Assembly (NCBI GenBank): GCA_025399215.1
Contig: MU621104.1
Location: 62,001-126,000 of the forward strand
Source: Globomyces pollinis-pini
Taxonomy: Eukaryota > Chytridiomycota > Chytridiomycetes > Rhizophydiales > Globomycetaceae
Direction: 5' to 3'
DNA length: 64,000 nucleotides
In this document: positions 36,038 to 48,037 of the stretch, one piece after another
Layout of the letters: every line of letters begins with the position of its first letter
How positions within the stretch are numbered: the first letter of the stretch is position 1
Position numbers and translations under genes: made by a program
Notes under the pieces: model-generated
What the model was told of the DNA's origin: nothing
The model's input: only the letters and a program-made list of their open reading frames with translations
The model's database searches: none

Positions 36038-36179
36038 TTTATAAAGAAAAATTTCAATCGCGAATTGAAACGCGTTTTTAATTTCCAATCAACTATCTCA
36101 TGTTGTCGAATCATTGTAATTAGAAATGATCATTAAAAAATACAGATCAATTCAAGAATAAAAAACAAATGAATAAAAT

Positions 36180-36933
36180 TTATTTTGTAAATTTCATCAT
36201 GAATCGAACAAATTCAGTTCTTTCAACTTTCCCATCACGAGTTGTATCCAATTGAGACAACAATTCTTCACATGTATATGAGATGGAAGGAACTATATAT
36301 GAATGAACAAATAAATTACATTTATAGATAAGATCTCTATATACTTGACGAAATTCTTCACGTTCTAAAATACCCGAATCATCTTTATCATATCTATTAA
36401 CAATTTAAAGATTATAATAAAAATACCTTTTGAAACTTTCATTCAATTCTTCCAATAATTTCAATTTATGTGATGGCCATTGAAGTTGTCTTAATTTATC
36501 TGATCTCGTGTACCATTTGCAAACTAAATGATTGATAAAAAATACCATAAATCAAATTACATTCATCTCTACAAATCTTTCCATCACCACTATAGAATCA
36601 ATTGAATTAAGATTACGATAAATCTAATAATTTAAAATCCAAATCTAATTCTTGATCATTCTTGACACGATATCCTACAAACGAATCAATGAATGCATAA
36701 AGAGATGATTTTTTAAATTGAATAATCCAAATTGATTTTTTTTTTAGTTTTGATTATTTTACCTAAATAAGCTAATACCATTTGAAATTCTCGTTTATCA
36801 ATTGATCCAGATCGATTTTGATCGAATTTATCAAACCTATTGTATAAAGTTTTCAATTAAAATGATACACTTGATTAGCAATTTTTGATTTTGTAGTCGT
36901 TGCATTTTGTTGAGTCGATGGAGCACAACCCAT
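36180..36933 (-). CDS. Four EF-hand calcium-binding protein with MGC start (paralogue)
   Basis: Seven exons over introns of 32, 88, 27, 37, 33 and 27 nt give 169 residues. Start MGCAPS, again fitting lipidation. EF-hands: DKFDQNRSGSIDKREF, DLSGDGKICRDE, YDKDDSGILEREEF and DTTRDGKVERTEFV. Exon structure matches the copy at 33788 position by position, and the long intron (36675-36762) sits at the same LG/YR junction. The pair arose by duplication, with the F-box gene between them. The final segment, FMMKFTK, differs from FMMNHEKI-like endings, so the C-terminal surfaces diverge. Confidence 0.85.
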
Positions 36934-37153
36934 TTGAATAAGATAGTTTTAATGAAATATAAAATTAGATGTTGTTTTAAATGAACAATGACATGATTGT
37001 TTTAATTTTTTTCTGATTCTTTTCAACAACTCTCACATACTTGCTATAAATTGATGTTGATGAATCTTATGGATTAAATGAATGATTAATGGATTTATAA
37101 ACTCATTTCATTGGATACCAAAAAAAAAAAGAGAATTTTTACCACAAAGAAAA

Positions 37154-37471
37154 ATGTCATTGAATATCAATATTGAAGGAGACCTTCAAGAAGTCATGTC
37201 AGGGCTAGATTCCAGAAGTAAAGACCGTTTAACAAAAGCATTAATGGATGCTGAAAAAACCCAAATGTTTCAATCTTCAGTAAACAATTCAAAAAGTAAT
37301 GATTATTAGGTTCATGATTTAACGGATTTATGTTGGACTAAATGTATCACTCGAATCAAATCTTACCCTGATAAAAATGATCAGGTATGTGTAATGAATT
37401 GTGTTGAACGGTTTTTGGATTCAACTCACATTATCATGCAATCAATGACTAAAAATATGGATTCAAAATAA
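37154..37471 (+). CDS. TIM8: Small TIM chaperone, TIM8-like
   Basis: Two exons over one 30-nt intron give 95 residues. The twin CX3C motif of small Tim proteins is present: CWTKC and CVMNC, followed by the VERFLDST helix typical of Tim8/DDP1. The segment before, SSVHDLTDLCW, also fits Tim8 (SxHxLTxxCW). In the mitochondrial intermembrane space Tim8-Tim13 hexamers chaperone inner-membrane and beta-barrel precursors to Tim22 and Sam50. The start is the ATG at 37154; an upstream in-frame stretch from 37082 probably is leader. Confidence 0.88.
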
Positions 37472-37574
37472 TGCTAGATAAAGCTAGTTTTGATTGAATA
37501 TACTACAACATCATCATTTGTTTAAACATTGATAATTTATATTGAACATTTGAAAATGAGACAGTAAGGAACTA

Positions 37575-39853
37575 TTAATCTAGTTTGTGATCAAATTGGA
37601 TGGAATCATTTGGATATAGATTTGGTGAATCTGCAAAACTAGTCATTACTTGATCCGCATTCGTTTCCAAAAACTTTTCTCGTTCATCACTGGTAGTTTC
37701 TCTACCAAGGTAAAAAGTCATATGCCAAAGCAATGGACTAAGGATAATGGATAAGGTGGTTACACCCAACAGTAAAAAGTAGGCTTCTCTTGATAAGATA
37801 TCTGCTCTACATATTAGTAACTAATTCATTACGATTTGGCTTTAGATGCTAAAACAAAAGTGAATTCGGATATCTGTGCTAATCCAATACTGATGATAAA
37901 TGATGTTTTAAAGGATTGATTAAAGACAACTTTCATCACTCCAGTAGTAACGATAATTTTAATCCCAACAATGGTAGTGGTCAAAAATATTAACAGTAAT
38001 CCTTCATTGACCAAAAACTGTGGATAAATGTGCAAGCCTATTGATGCAAAGAATAATGCTCCAAATAGCTGTTTAAATGGTTCCAGAGTATGAATCACTT
38101 TCTCTGACAGTTTCTTATCAGATGCTACTAAAACTCCCGCTACAAAACAGGCCAATTCCATAGATTGATCTAAAGTCTGACCAATTTGGATAATTGATAA
38201 ACAAAAACCAATTGATCCCATCATAAACAGTTCGTTGCTATCTTTAAACGTAACCAACCAATCCAAAGCCCGTAAAGATGGAACTCTAACCAAGAAGCAA
38301 ACAAACAAGAAAACAATCAACCGACCTAGTAATGATAATGCGGTATATGCCACTTGTATACCCGATGATTGCAAGACTGGCATCATGGCCAATAAAAACC
38401 CTAGCAAAACATCCTATAATCGTAAGCAAGTATATCAATACCTGAGTAACTAAGATTCCCATTATAGTTCTACCATATGGATATTCTAATTCGATCGGTT
38501 TCAAACAATGTATCACTACAGCAGTACTACTCAGAAAAATTGACTCTGCAATGACAATCACTTCAGAAGTGGAAGCATTGAACTGAATTCCAATAAAGAT
38601 GCATAAAGCAATAGTGATAGAGAATATGATACTAGTACCAAATAGACTGATGGACCAAACCCGTTTAATCTTTGTGAGGTTGAATTCTAAACCAAGGAAA
38701 AACATAATAAATATGACCCCTAAACCTCTAGAAATGGTTTCGATTTGAACAGCATTTTTAATAAAGCCATTTGTGGAGCAGACAATTCCAGCTAGAATGT
38801 AACCAAAAAACGAAGGAAGTCGAAACATGTAAATAATAAACACAAATGCAAAACAAATGAGCATCAATAATAGTAAGTCGTTTAATAATCCAACATCTAA
38901 AATATAATGTTTAATGTGAATCAATCAATACCTTCGACATGAGCGGTTGCATCTCCAGGTTTGGATAATACATACTGATTGTTGGACGAGTCAATTAAAA
39001 TAGCAGAAGGATCAGACTTTGAAGTATCATTTTTTGAACGTTCATTATCATTTTTGTTGACTTTAATAACAGTTTCAATAGTTGCACCTTGAAAATGTTT
39101 AGATATTGAATGATACCTTCAGACATTTGACCTTCACCAAACTAAGGTTAGTTTATCAACAATATACTGTGTCTTTATTCAAATCATTTTCCAGTGAATC
39201 AGCTTTTTCTGCCACATCCTGATCCATAAATCAAAAAACAACACATACCTTGAGTACATTATCAACTAAATGTGGTGTTTCGGTATCACTGAGAGTAGAG
39301 TTTACTGTAGCTTGATCAAATTCTCCTTGAACTCTTTGTGTTTCTTCAACCTTTTTAGTTTCTGCACTTTGTAATTTATCATTTTTGGCACGTAAAACCA
39401 ACTTTTGAAATTCATCGATGATTAGATTTGATTCTTTATCCATTAAAGTATCTAATTCATCGATATTTTTTGATTGTACGATTGTAGCAAATAAATCTAA
39501 AGAATTCTTCATGACTAATTCTAACGTTTGAATTCTGTCAATTCTAAATAATTACGTTAGTTATTATTCAATTTTGATGATGCAGAATATAAAGACTTTC
39601 AATATAGTATGATGATATACCAGTAATAGTTTTTAAATTACCTAGCATCAATTAAAGATATAGCATTTTTTAGATTGAAATTTGAATTTGAAGGAGGGTC
39701 ATTTTCTAATAAGTTTTTCTTGTTATTTAATGCAGCAATGAGTCTTTCCCTTTGTAATATAATTTTATCCAAGTTTATATCTGATAAATCGTTTATCAAG
39801 TTACTACAAGAAACCAACCAGAAAGTATTGAATAAAATCCAAAAATATTTCAT
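37575..39853 (-). CDS. CPA2-family monovalent cation:proton antiporter, TMCO3-like
   Basis: Eight exons over introns of 98, 30, 26, 29, 35, 28 and 26 nt give 668 residues in frame. A signal peptide (FWILFNTFWLVSC) is followed by a coiled-coil luminal region of about 200 residues, then the Kef/CPA2 transport domain. It includes PSFFGYILAGIVCS, GVIFIMFFLGLEF, the FLSSTAVVIHCL helix, SMELACFVAGVLVA, FFASIGLHI and GLAQISEFTFVLASKA. The end, GVTTLSIILSPLLW, is shared with TMCO3. The N-terminal coiled coil plus Kef domain is the animal TMCO3 layout. It probably exchanges K+ or Na+ for H+ in an endomembrane compartment. Confidence 0.9.
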
Positions 39854-40160
39854 TTTGAATCAGTTAAAAAAGATGGATTCGATTGTGAAAAATTGGAAAG
39901 AATTCAACATCTTTTAAAATTTAATACTTTGGGAATTCGGATTTTATTGTTAATTTTATTCATTCTAGTTGGTAATCGGTTTTATTAAAAGTTGATTCGG
40001 ACTTATACAACCAAAGTACACCACCAATACTATTCTATATAAACTTATTCCATAGTATTTTTATAATCTGTCGTTCATATTTAAAGTACAACTGGTTATT
40101 TGTATAGTTAAAGTATACTGGTACGATTTATATTGGTAGCGTGCGGTTAAATTCTATTAG
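39854..40160. other. Spacer
   Basis: AT-rich spacer between the antiporter start and the PRA1 stop. No coding or structural signal was recognised. Confidence 0.35.
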
Positions 40161-40886
40161 TTACACCATCACTTCTCCAAATTCTTGATCATCAAATTCT
40201 GCTTCTAATGGCTTTTCCATACAACCTCCATGAATGCATATAAACAATGCACAAACTGATACCACATACACAATGGTAGTTGTTACTCCTGATACCCAAT
40301 ATAACAAAAAACCTACTATCCCATACATGAGCCATAACTGTCCTTGACTGACTTGAACTCCTAGAATCACACTTGGTTGGTTGGTTGGTAACGATAAAAT
40401 GAACTTATATCCACCTAATATAAATCAGTTGTATCCCATTTACCTAATAAACATTATTTTACTTTTAACAAACCTATACAAAATCATTAATACAAAATTG
40501 TGATACCTAAATATTAGAAAATCATTACAAAATACCAATGAAATACACCATGGACAATAAAAGCCAGAGATTAGTGATTAAGAAATAAGCAACCACGACC
40601 AAGATGATTAGTAAATAATTATTTTGAAAGTATTTCACATTAAAACTGAGTTTAGTTTGAAATGCTATCATGAGTACAATACAAATTATACTGTTATAAT
40701 CGGTAGGACGTATAAAACGATCATAAGAGAAGAATTCTGACCAAGAACGTAAACCAGCTAATCTTTTCTTTGTTTCTGATTTAATATTTTCTACTTGTTC
40801 GGGTGCTATTATTAATAGCAATTATTTATACATAATTTAGCGTAACTTCCTAGGTTAGATGCTACTGTTGATGAAGAAGAAAGCAT
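40161..40886 (-). CDS. PRA1/Yip3 family Rab-acceptor membrane protein
   Basis: Three exons over introns of 26 nt and 121 nt (40415-40535) give 192 residues. PRA1 domain features: LRSWSEFFSYDRFIRPTDYN, then KYFQNNYLLIILVVVAYFL, the first hydrophobic pair, and a second pair starting GVQVSQGQLWLMY. The C-terminus is acidic (EAEFDDQEFGEV). PRA1 proteins sit in the ER/Golgi with hairpin membrane segments and interact with prenylated Rab GTPases. The longer second intron contains several inner GT/AG pairs, so its exact borders are less sure than the exons. Confidence 0.85.
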
Positions 40887-41558
40887 ATCTAAGAGTGTAA
40901 GAGTAAAAAATTCATTTTTGCTTTTTTGCCATGTTGACAAAACACTTGGAAAGAGTCCATTCTCAATTGTATTAAGTGAGTGTTGTAAAGTACTAACTGT
41001 GTATGAAGTAAGTGAGAGTTATAAAGTAGTAAGCTTGTGTATTAAGTTAGTTGTATTGGTAAGTTTGTGTAATTTTAAACAGCCTATTTATGTACATCAA
41101 AATCATTAAGCTATTTTCTCTATTTATTAATCTGTATATGTAAAATTACACCAATTTCTCTATTTATTCAGCTGTGTATATAAAATAGCTTAGAGATATA
41201 TTGCCATCAAAAATACACAGCCATCGGATGTACTTCAATGACTTTGAGAGTGATGACAACTGTAACTATCCAAGTAGCTTAACATAGAACATTGTATACT
41301 TGAACAGATTAAGGAGTTACATGAATCTGTTAATCAAGTTGTAATTTTTAAGAATATGATCTATCAAAATGTCATCCAAGAAACCATCAAACAATCAAGA
41401 TGATTTGTAGAGGAAGATAGAACATGTTTGTATGATATTTTAGGTTTAATTCACTTCACGTCATTACCCAAATGATTATGTACTTATAGAAAAGAATTAT
41501 TAGTTAAGGGACTAGAACGATTAATAAAAAATAGTCATCATTAAACAGGTATTGAACT
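40887..41558. other. Spacer with quasi-repeats and a possible gene remnant
   Basis: At 40970-41060 there is a loose run of GTAAGTGAG/AAAGTA words. Two similar copies of a TTCTCTATTTATT-containing unit lie near 41114-41147 and 41154-41187, and AAGCTATTTT/AAAATAGCTT forms an inverted pair around them. At 41230-41545 the + strand reads HCILEQIKELHESVNQVV and, after an in-frame stop, FVEEDRTCLYDIL and KELLVKGLERLIKNSHH. This looks like a small helical protein, but I found no splice path that avoids all stops. It may be a small gene or a relic. Confidence 0.3.
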
Positions 41559-43700
41559 ATGGATCAGTATATTCACCTTGAGATGGACGTAATTCTTTAC
41601 TTTCCTAAATTTTATCATAGACAAATGAATTCACTTTGCTTAAACAGCACCATCGAACATACTATTGGATTTGTAGATTATTTAGATCTGTATGCTTGTT
41701 CAAATAACACTACCTGGATTATCATTTTATTTGTAAAGATTCAAAACTTATTGGTAGTTGATAGTACTTCTCATCCTGTTCCTCGCTTTAAAGACTGCCG
41801 CAGAAGTCTTATTTTGTCCAAACTTATGCGCTATCGCTTACCTGTTTGAGATTCCAGAAAATGTAGCTGGAATAACTTTAGTAGCTTTTGGAAATGGAGC
41901 TCCAGATATATTTTCAACAATCATTGCTTTTCAAGGAGAGAATGTACCTCTAGCATTGGGTATTGCTATCCTTATCATATATTCATCATTTCATTTTAGG
42001 AGAGTTATTTGGAGCGACTCTATTTATTGCTCTATTGGTAGTTGGTATCATAGCAATCTTAATACCAATGGAATTGAAAAAGTATGTGCTTAAAGATTGA
42101 TTGATGACTAGAAAATTTGTTGAAAGGGATTTACTGTTTCTTTTGGTAGCAATGGTAATTACTTTTCTGTTTGTCAAAGATGGAGTTTTGGAACTATATG
42201 AATCACTGATATTACTACTATATTACGTAGTTTATGTACTCTATGTTATCCATTCATCTCCAAAACCCACAATTGCCAATCTCGAGAGTCCATTACTTGA
42301 AGTTTACGTACAAAGTCCTGGTAATCAATTCTTCATGTTATTGATCAATTAGTAACTATTGGTATGTAGATACATTATCCTTATTCAAATTAGAAAGCGA
42401 GACTTCTCGAATGTCATTACACACATCGTTTTCTGAAGAAGGTGGTTTACATCCTCACGACTTCCCTTCAGGTTCGTAACATTTATTAATAGATTGCTAG
42501 CGGTTCCATCAGACCACTCATTATACAACGAATCTGATTTTGATGTGGATTACTTTCAACCTTCCTTACACTTTCGACATTCTTTCCCATCGCATTCCCA
42601 TCATCGGAAAGGAAACTCGTATTGGAATCGAAGATCATTCTATGAACCAAGAACCACTGTACCAACAGATATAGCGGCAACCAATATACAAGAGGATGTT
42701 TTATCTTATGCTCCATTACATCTTGATTTACCTTCTCCAGAAAATGAATTCAAGCAATCCCTACGCCAGTTATTTCCAGTATTCTACGAATGGAATACAT
42801 ATACCATAACTCAATGTCTAGTGGCAATATTCGAATCACCATTAATATTCTTTTTTCAAATTACTGTCCCAGTAGTATTAAACGATTATTTGAAAAAAGA
42901 TGATTATACACCAGTACCACAGGATGAAACCGACGTTATCGACATAGAGGACACTCAAGTAGCTGAAAGCAAGGAATATCCCAAAACATTATTACTCACA
43001 CAACTCTTCCTCGCACCCATTTGCATAACATTTATAAGCAATTGGCATTCCATTCATATATTTGCCGTTCCACTTTGGTTTTATTCCATCCTTACAGGAC
43101 TATTATTATCAACTTCAATATTTTTGTTTACCAAGGCAACACCGATTTCTCAATTAAATCTATTCATATGTATATTTGGATTTCTTCAAACAATCATGTA
43201 TTTTCTAGCAATTTCAAATGAATTGGTTTCATTATTGGAGACGATTGGGATCATATCTGGTATTCGACAATCTATTATTGGACTCACCATCTCGGCAGTT
43301 GGTAACTGTATCGGTGGTAAATCATCAACTTGAAATTCTAATTCTATTAGAAATGATCACAAATATTTCTATTGCACAATATGGTTTACATACCATGGCT
43401 ATTTCTGCTTGTTATGGGGCTCCAATGCTTAGTAATTCTATAGACTAATATCCATTAGACCTACTGTTGGGGATTGGATTAGCAGGAATTCTTAAATCAA
43501 TACGAAACCAAGGCCCAGTTATTTTTGTTCCAATGGGTCTTCCATTCTGGATTGTTTGGGTTGGTCTCATGATGGGAATAGTTGGAAGTGCGATAAGTTA
43601 CTATATGATTGGATTTAGATTGGGATTCTGGTCTGGTATAGTACGTATTATCTGGTACTTGCTTGTCCTTAGTTTGGCTGTATGTAGTGTGTTGTTTTGA
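41559..43700 (+). CDS. Cation/calcium exchanger, CCX/NCKX-like
   Basis: Eight exons over introns of 25, 40, 30, 49, 29, 34 and 27 nt give 635 residues in frame. The alpha-1 repeat reads GITLVAFGNGAPDIFS and the alpha-2 repeat GLTISAVGNCIGEMITNISIA, the latter restored by a 34-nt intron. Both keep the ion-binding GNGAPD and GN-x-I-G-E acidic residues. About eleven TM helices flank a long cytosolic loop rich in Ser, His and Tyr (SFPSHSHHRKGNSY). Fungal homologues are vacuolar or ER/Golgi Na+(K+)/Ca2+ or cation/H+ exchangers. The 5' end is the least certain part: the ATG at 41559 gives a Cys-containing leader, and a further upstream exon is possible. Confidence 0.9.
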
Positions 43701-43836
43701 ATATGATCATATACTCTCTTTTACATTTTTATTTTAGATTGTCTTTATCGTTGTGTTACTTTACTTTCAAATAGTTACCAATTCTTATTTCCTGTGTCCA
43801 TGTGACCATTGTGATCAGAAATGACTTTGTTTTCCA

Positions 43837-45405
43837 ATGAAATCATTTCCAATCACTAAAAGTTTCTTCAACCTGTTAAAGTATTCCATACCAACTGTAC
43901 TGGTATCCTTCTACATCTATGCACTAAATGATCAATTACAATCCACCTTGGTTGAACTTGAAATCTTAAAATCACAACAAACGTTATTAAAATCAAGTAT
44001 AAATGATCTAACAGATTTAGTTCATCAGAATTTTTATCAAGGTTTGAAATCACAAGAATATAATTTTAATAATTTTAAATTAACGTTGGATGATAATGCT
44101 ATTCAATTTCAAATCCAATTATTTCATCAACCACCTGTGATAGTGAATGAAGATCATGGATTGTATGATGTTTGTTTGGTAGCTCCTTGGATGGGTACGG
44201 AATTGGCAACTTATCATCGTTTAATGTTGTTTACAGCAAATCAAACTCTTGATGTTAAAATGTTGTTTGTACATGAAAATTTGGATATGACTGGTTTAAA
44301 ACCATTTACGAATATTCAATTTTTAAATGTCTATCATATACCACATTTTGTTGCAAGGAATTTATGTCGATTTTATAAGTTGAAGGCTTTTTCGGATGAT
44401 TGTAAAAGTTTGACGAGAGCGATCTTAAGGGCTGATGAACATGTGTGGGGATCTGCTTTAGCTCAATATAGAATGGTTCTAGGTAACCTTTTATTTAATA
44501 TTTAACACAAAGGTTATGCACTACAAGAATGGATTGGACCAAACCATTGTAATTCTTGGGCTTATGTCGATCATGATATGATATTTGGAAATATCAATAG
44601 TTTTGTTCAAAATAATCATCATTATTGGGAATCAGATGTTGTTGGATTTTCTTCAGAAGATCTACCAGTTCGAATATTTGCACCTGGACAATTTACTGCT
44701 CATATTCAAACGAAAAGACCAGATTATGTCAATTCACTGTTTTCTCATTGTCCAATGTATGCGAACGCATTAAATGCTACAAATACTTTTAAAGGGGAAA
44801 ATGAATTTTATGCTTTAGATGAAGGTTGCTACGGAGTTTCAATCATGAAAGGACCACAGATATATACAAAGTTTATCTATCAAACCAATACTTTTAATTC
44901 AAGACAGTATTTTATTTACATCAATGGAAGAATTATAAATCTATCAGCATTAGAAATATTAGATTACCAGGATATAATCTCGAAAATTCTTGATAACAAA
45001 CAACCAACACAACTCACTGAACTTGTATCCACATCATTACCTATCCAGATATCCGATACAATCAAAAACTGTTCAAATTGGATTCCAACAGAATACAATC
45101 TATGTCTAGATGAATCCGATTGGAAACGAAAATCATCAAAACACTCCAATTATAATTTTCATCTCAGTTCAGTTCAAATCAGTCAAGGTCAATATCAAAT
45201 AGTTGGAATGTATTCAAAATCAACGAAATTTTATGAAAGTGCAATTCTACATTTAAATCAATTGTCTAAAAGGTTAAATATGGGATTATTTAATGACTTG
45301 AAACCGAATTTTTTCATTGATTCTCATAGTGGACATGTTACATCATTTACAGATATTGAAGAGTTGAATCACTACCTGTGTGAGTTTGCTATTATCCCTT
45401 GTTAA
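43837..45405 (+). CDS. Type II membrane glycosyltransferase-like protein (copy 1)
   Basis: Two exons over one 30-nt intron give 512 residues. An N-terminal TM (about residues 15-31) and a short coiled stem are followed by a lumenal domain: DVCLVAPWMGTELATYHRLM, FVHENLDMTG, FLNVYHIPHFVARNLCRFY, and a DxD-like motif WAYVDHDMIFGNI, typical of nucleotide-sugar-binding glycosyltransferases (GT-A). Later come FTAHIQTKRPDYVNSLF and FYALDEGCYGVSIMKGP. The layout resembles fungal proteins in the DUF6625-type GT-A group, though I am not sure of the family. It is likely a Golgi enzyme with unknown acceptor. A paralogue lies 1 kb downstream. Confidence 0.7.
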
Positions 45406-46416
45406 CTTGAATATATTGAAGTTTTATCCTATCGATTTACATTTCATGTGGATATATATGTTGATGGTCAAACAACTTCAACCATATACAAATCAAGTCA
45501 CGTTGAACATTGAACGTGAACATTGTTTAGAAGTACCTGTATAGTTTGTAAAAATGCGTAACTGGTTACCTAAGTACGATATCGTGCCCCTTTTGCCTTT
45601 TACATAGTACCCTTGAATGAAGGAGAAATAATTAAATATTAAGGGTGCCAAAACTAATGTAGATGTTTGCATGTACTGTTCTGGCCAGATGAGAAACTTT
45701 TGAAATATCCCAACATAATGCCTCCATTTTCTTTGAGAACAGTTCATTTTTGAAGTATTCTGTAACCAATTTCATTGTAAAGACCGATATGTATACGTGT
45801 CAGTATATCATATGAGGTTTGAATAAATTTCATCATCAATAATATACATAACTACTACTGTGACAGTCAATGCCGATCGTGAAACTGCAACGCCAAGGAT
45901 GAATTACATGAGATGAACGCAAAACATGTCCTCTTTTTTACTCAAGGCAACGTAAAACAATACTTAAACAAATAGTAGGTTGTTGTACCACGTTATATTA
46001 GTGAATTGTAAAGTATACAAAATGTCAACTTTAAACATTCAATCTACCTACAACCGTTCAATATTTATTCCAAGATAACTACTGTATTCTGTACCGTTTT
46101 GGCCAGTGATCTGTTCTTAAAGAGGAGAGTGGCCTGGAAAAAGGAAGGCGGTGTTGTGTTTTGAATGGTTAGTTTATTGAAGTGTTGTAAAGTCTAAAGT
46201 AGAAATGTCAACGAACAGAACGCGCAGTGTGTGAATCATGCACTTTATAGGGTTTGAGAATCCTAACTCGTTCTTAGATTTTATAACCATGTCTTTAAAT
46301 CTTTCAGTATTTGAAAAGCCCAATTGTTTTTGGAAATCCCAATTTGGAAAGTGTGACAACCGTGACGGTTGATATCTATTTAACCCTGAACTAGCGTAAA
46401 GCAATACCTTCAAAAA
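45406..46416. other. 1-kb spacer between the glycosyltransferase paralogues
   Basis: AT-rich, with only short ORFs (such as - strand 45493-45747, Asn/Tyr-rich, no family). The short word TTGAACATTGAACGTGAACATTG shape near 45503-45525 is a small repeat. No convincing gene was recognised. Confidence 0.4.
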
Positions 46417-47799
46417 ATGTTTTATCATCCTAAAATCAAGATGCAAAAAGCAATTGCTATGGCTGTACCTGTGGTAATCGCGTTCCATTACATTTGGTCT
46501 ATCTTGGCAGTTGGTGATGTGACGATTCTGCATGAAGACACTACCGTCCATGATATATGCTTGGTTGCCCCTTGGAATGGTCAGTACTTGACTGACTATC
46601 ATAAATTGATGTTTTTCACAGCAAATAATACCAAGGCCGGGAAGATGATCTTTGTACATGAGGGAGTTGCTCTTTCCAGTTTTAAGGAGTTTACTAATGT
46701 CCAATTTTTAAATGTACATAGTATCTCCAAGTTTGTTGCATATCATATGTGTCGGTACTATAGTTACAAACCGTATTCTGCATCTTGTATCGCATTGACC
46801 AAAGCGTTGGATTATTCTGATCGACATGTATGGGCTTCATCATTAGCACAATACCGTATGCTTTTAGGTATGATACAATCATAAATCTAATACATAGGAT
46901 ATGCAATGCAAGAATGGATAGGACCAAGTCGATGTAAATCTTGGGCATTTGTTGACCATGACATAATCTTTGGTGACATTGAAGGCTACATTCGAGACAA
47001 TCAATATTATTGGGATTCGGATGTGGTAGGATTTGCTACTCATTCAACTTCAAGAACTTTGTTTACACCAGGTCAATTCACAGCTCATATTCAAACAAAA
47101 AGACCGGAATATGTAAATTCGCTTTTTAGCCAATGCGCAATGTATTCAAGCGGGGAAGCAATGATCCGAACTTTATCAGGAGGAGATAATTTTTATGCTT
47201 TGGATGAAGGGTGTTACGGTACTTCAATTATGAAGGGTCCTCAAGTGTACACACATTTTGTTTACCAAGATTCTATATATTCTGATAAAGAATTCTTTAT
47301 CTGGATAAATGGAAGACTACTTTCATTCAGTAATGATGAAGTTTTCGACTATCAAAACAAAACTCGTGTATACTTTGATATAAAACCTACCATTCCACCT
47401 CAACTTGAATCCATCATTCCAATTTCCATACATTTAAATGCATCTGATACTATCTATGATTGTGCTCATTGGATTCCACATCAATACAATTTGTGCTTTG
47501 ACCCCAATAATTGGGATGATTTACAAACTGTTTATTCAAATTATAGTCTTACTTATGGGCCAATGCGTATTGAAAATTCACAAATGGAGATTGTTGGTGG
47601 ATATGAACATCCAGAAGCATTCAAAGAACACGCATTTCTACACTTACATAGTTTGAAAGATCGATTAGATTATCGACATTTTGATTCAAGTAAAGAAAAC
47701 TTTATTTTAGTTAAAGAAAGTGGACAGATTATCTCATTTGATAATGGACTAGTTGGGTTAACAGAAAAGATGAATTGGATTCTCTCAACTATAATCTGA
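46417..47799 (+). CDS. Type II membrane glycosyltransferase-like protein (copy 2)
   Basis: Two exons over one 30-nt intron at the same place as in copy 1 give 450 residues. Signal anchor at about residues 14-28. Conserved blocks: DICLVAPWNGQYLTDYHKLM, FVHEGVALSSF, WAFVDHDIIFGDI (DxD-like), FTAHIQTKRPEYVNSLF, and FYALDEGCYGTSIMKGPQVY. It lacks the coiled stem of copy 1 and is about 60 residues shorter for this reason. The two copies are clearly paralogous but well diverged, so the duplication is not recent. A role in glycan synthesis in the Golgi is inferred from the DxD and topology only. Confidence 0.7.
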
Positions 47800-48037
47800 T
47801 TCGTACGAACACAGCAGATTTATTTGCATTATTTCGTACTGTTAATTTCAATTTTAATCATTTAAGCTACTTATAGTTGTTCAATATATTTAATTATCGA
47901 TTCCAATTAGATCGTTTATTATGCTGTATTCTACCATAACATAAATGTCTATCGTCAGTATCACATCATTAAGCAGTGCTTATTCTTAGTCCAAATCTGT
48001 ACTCACTCCCCACGTTGAATTCTTTTAATTTTATTCG

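Noticed and set aside
40918..41109. 63-codon + strand frame
   Set aside because: Val/Leu/Cys-rich, made of GTAAGT-like quasi-repeats, with no start context or family.
45493..45747. 84-codon - strand frame in the spacer
   Set aside because: No homology pattern, composition like the surrounding noncoding DNA.
46174..46704. 176-codon - strand frame antisense to glycosyltransferase copy 2
   Set aside because: It overlaps the well-supported + strand exon, shows no family, and reads like a shadow of the conserved frame; the free 240 bp beyond the gene is not enough support.
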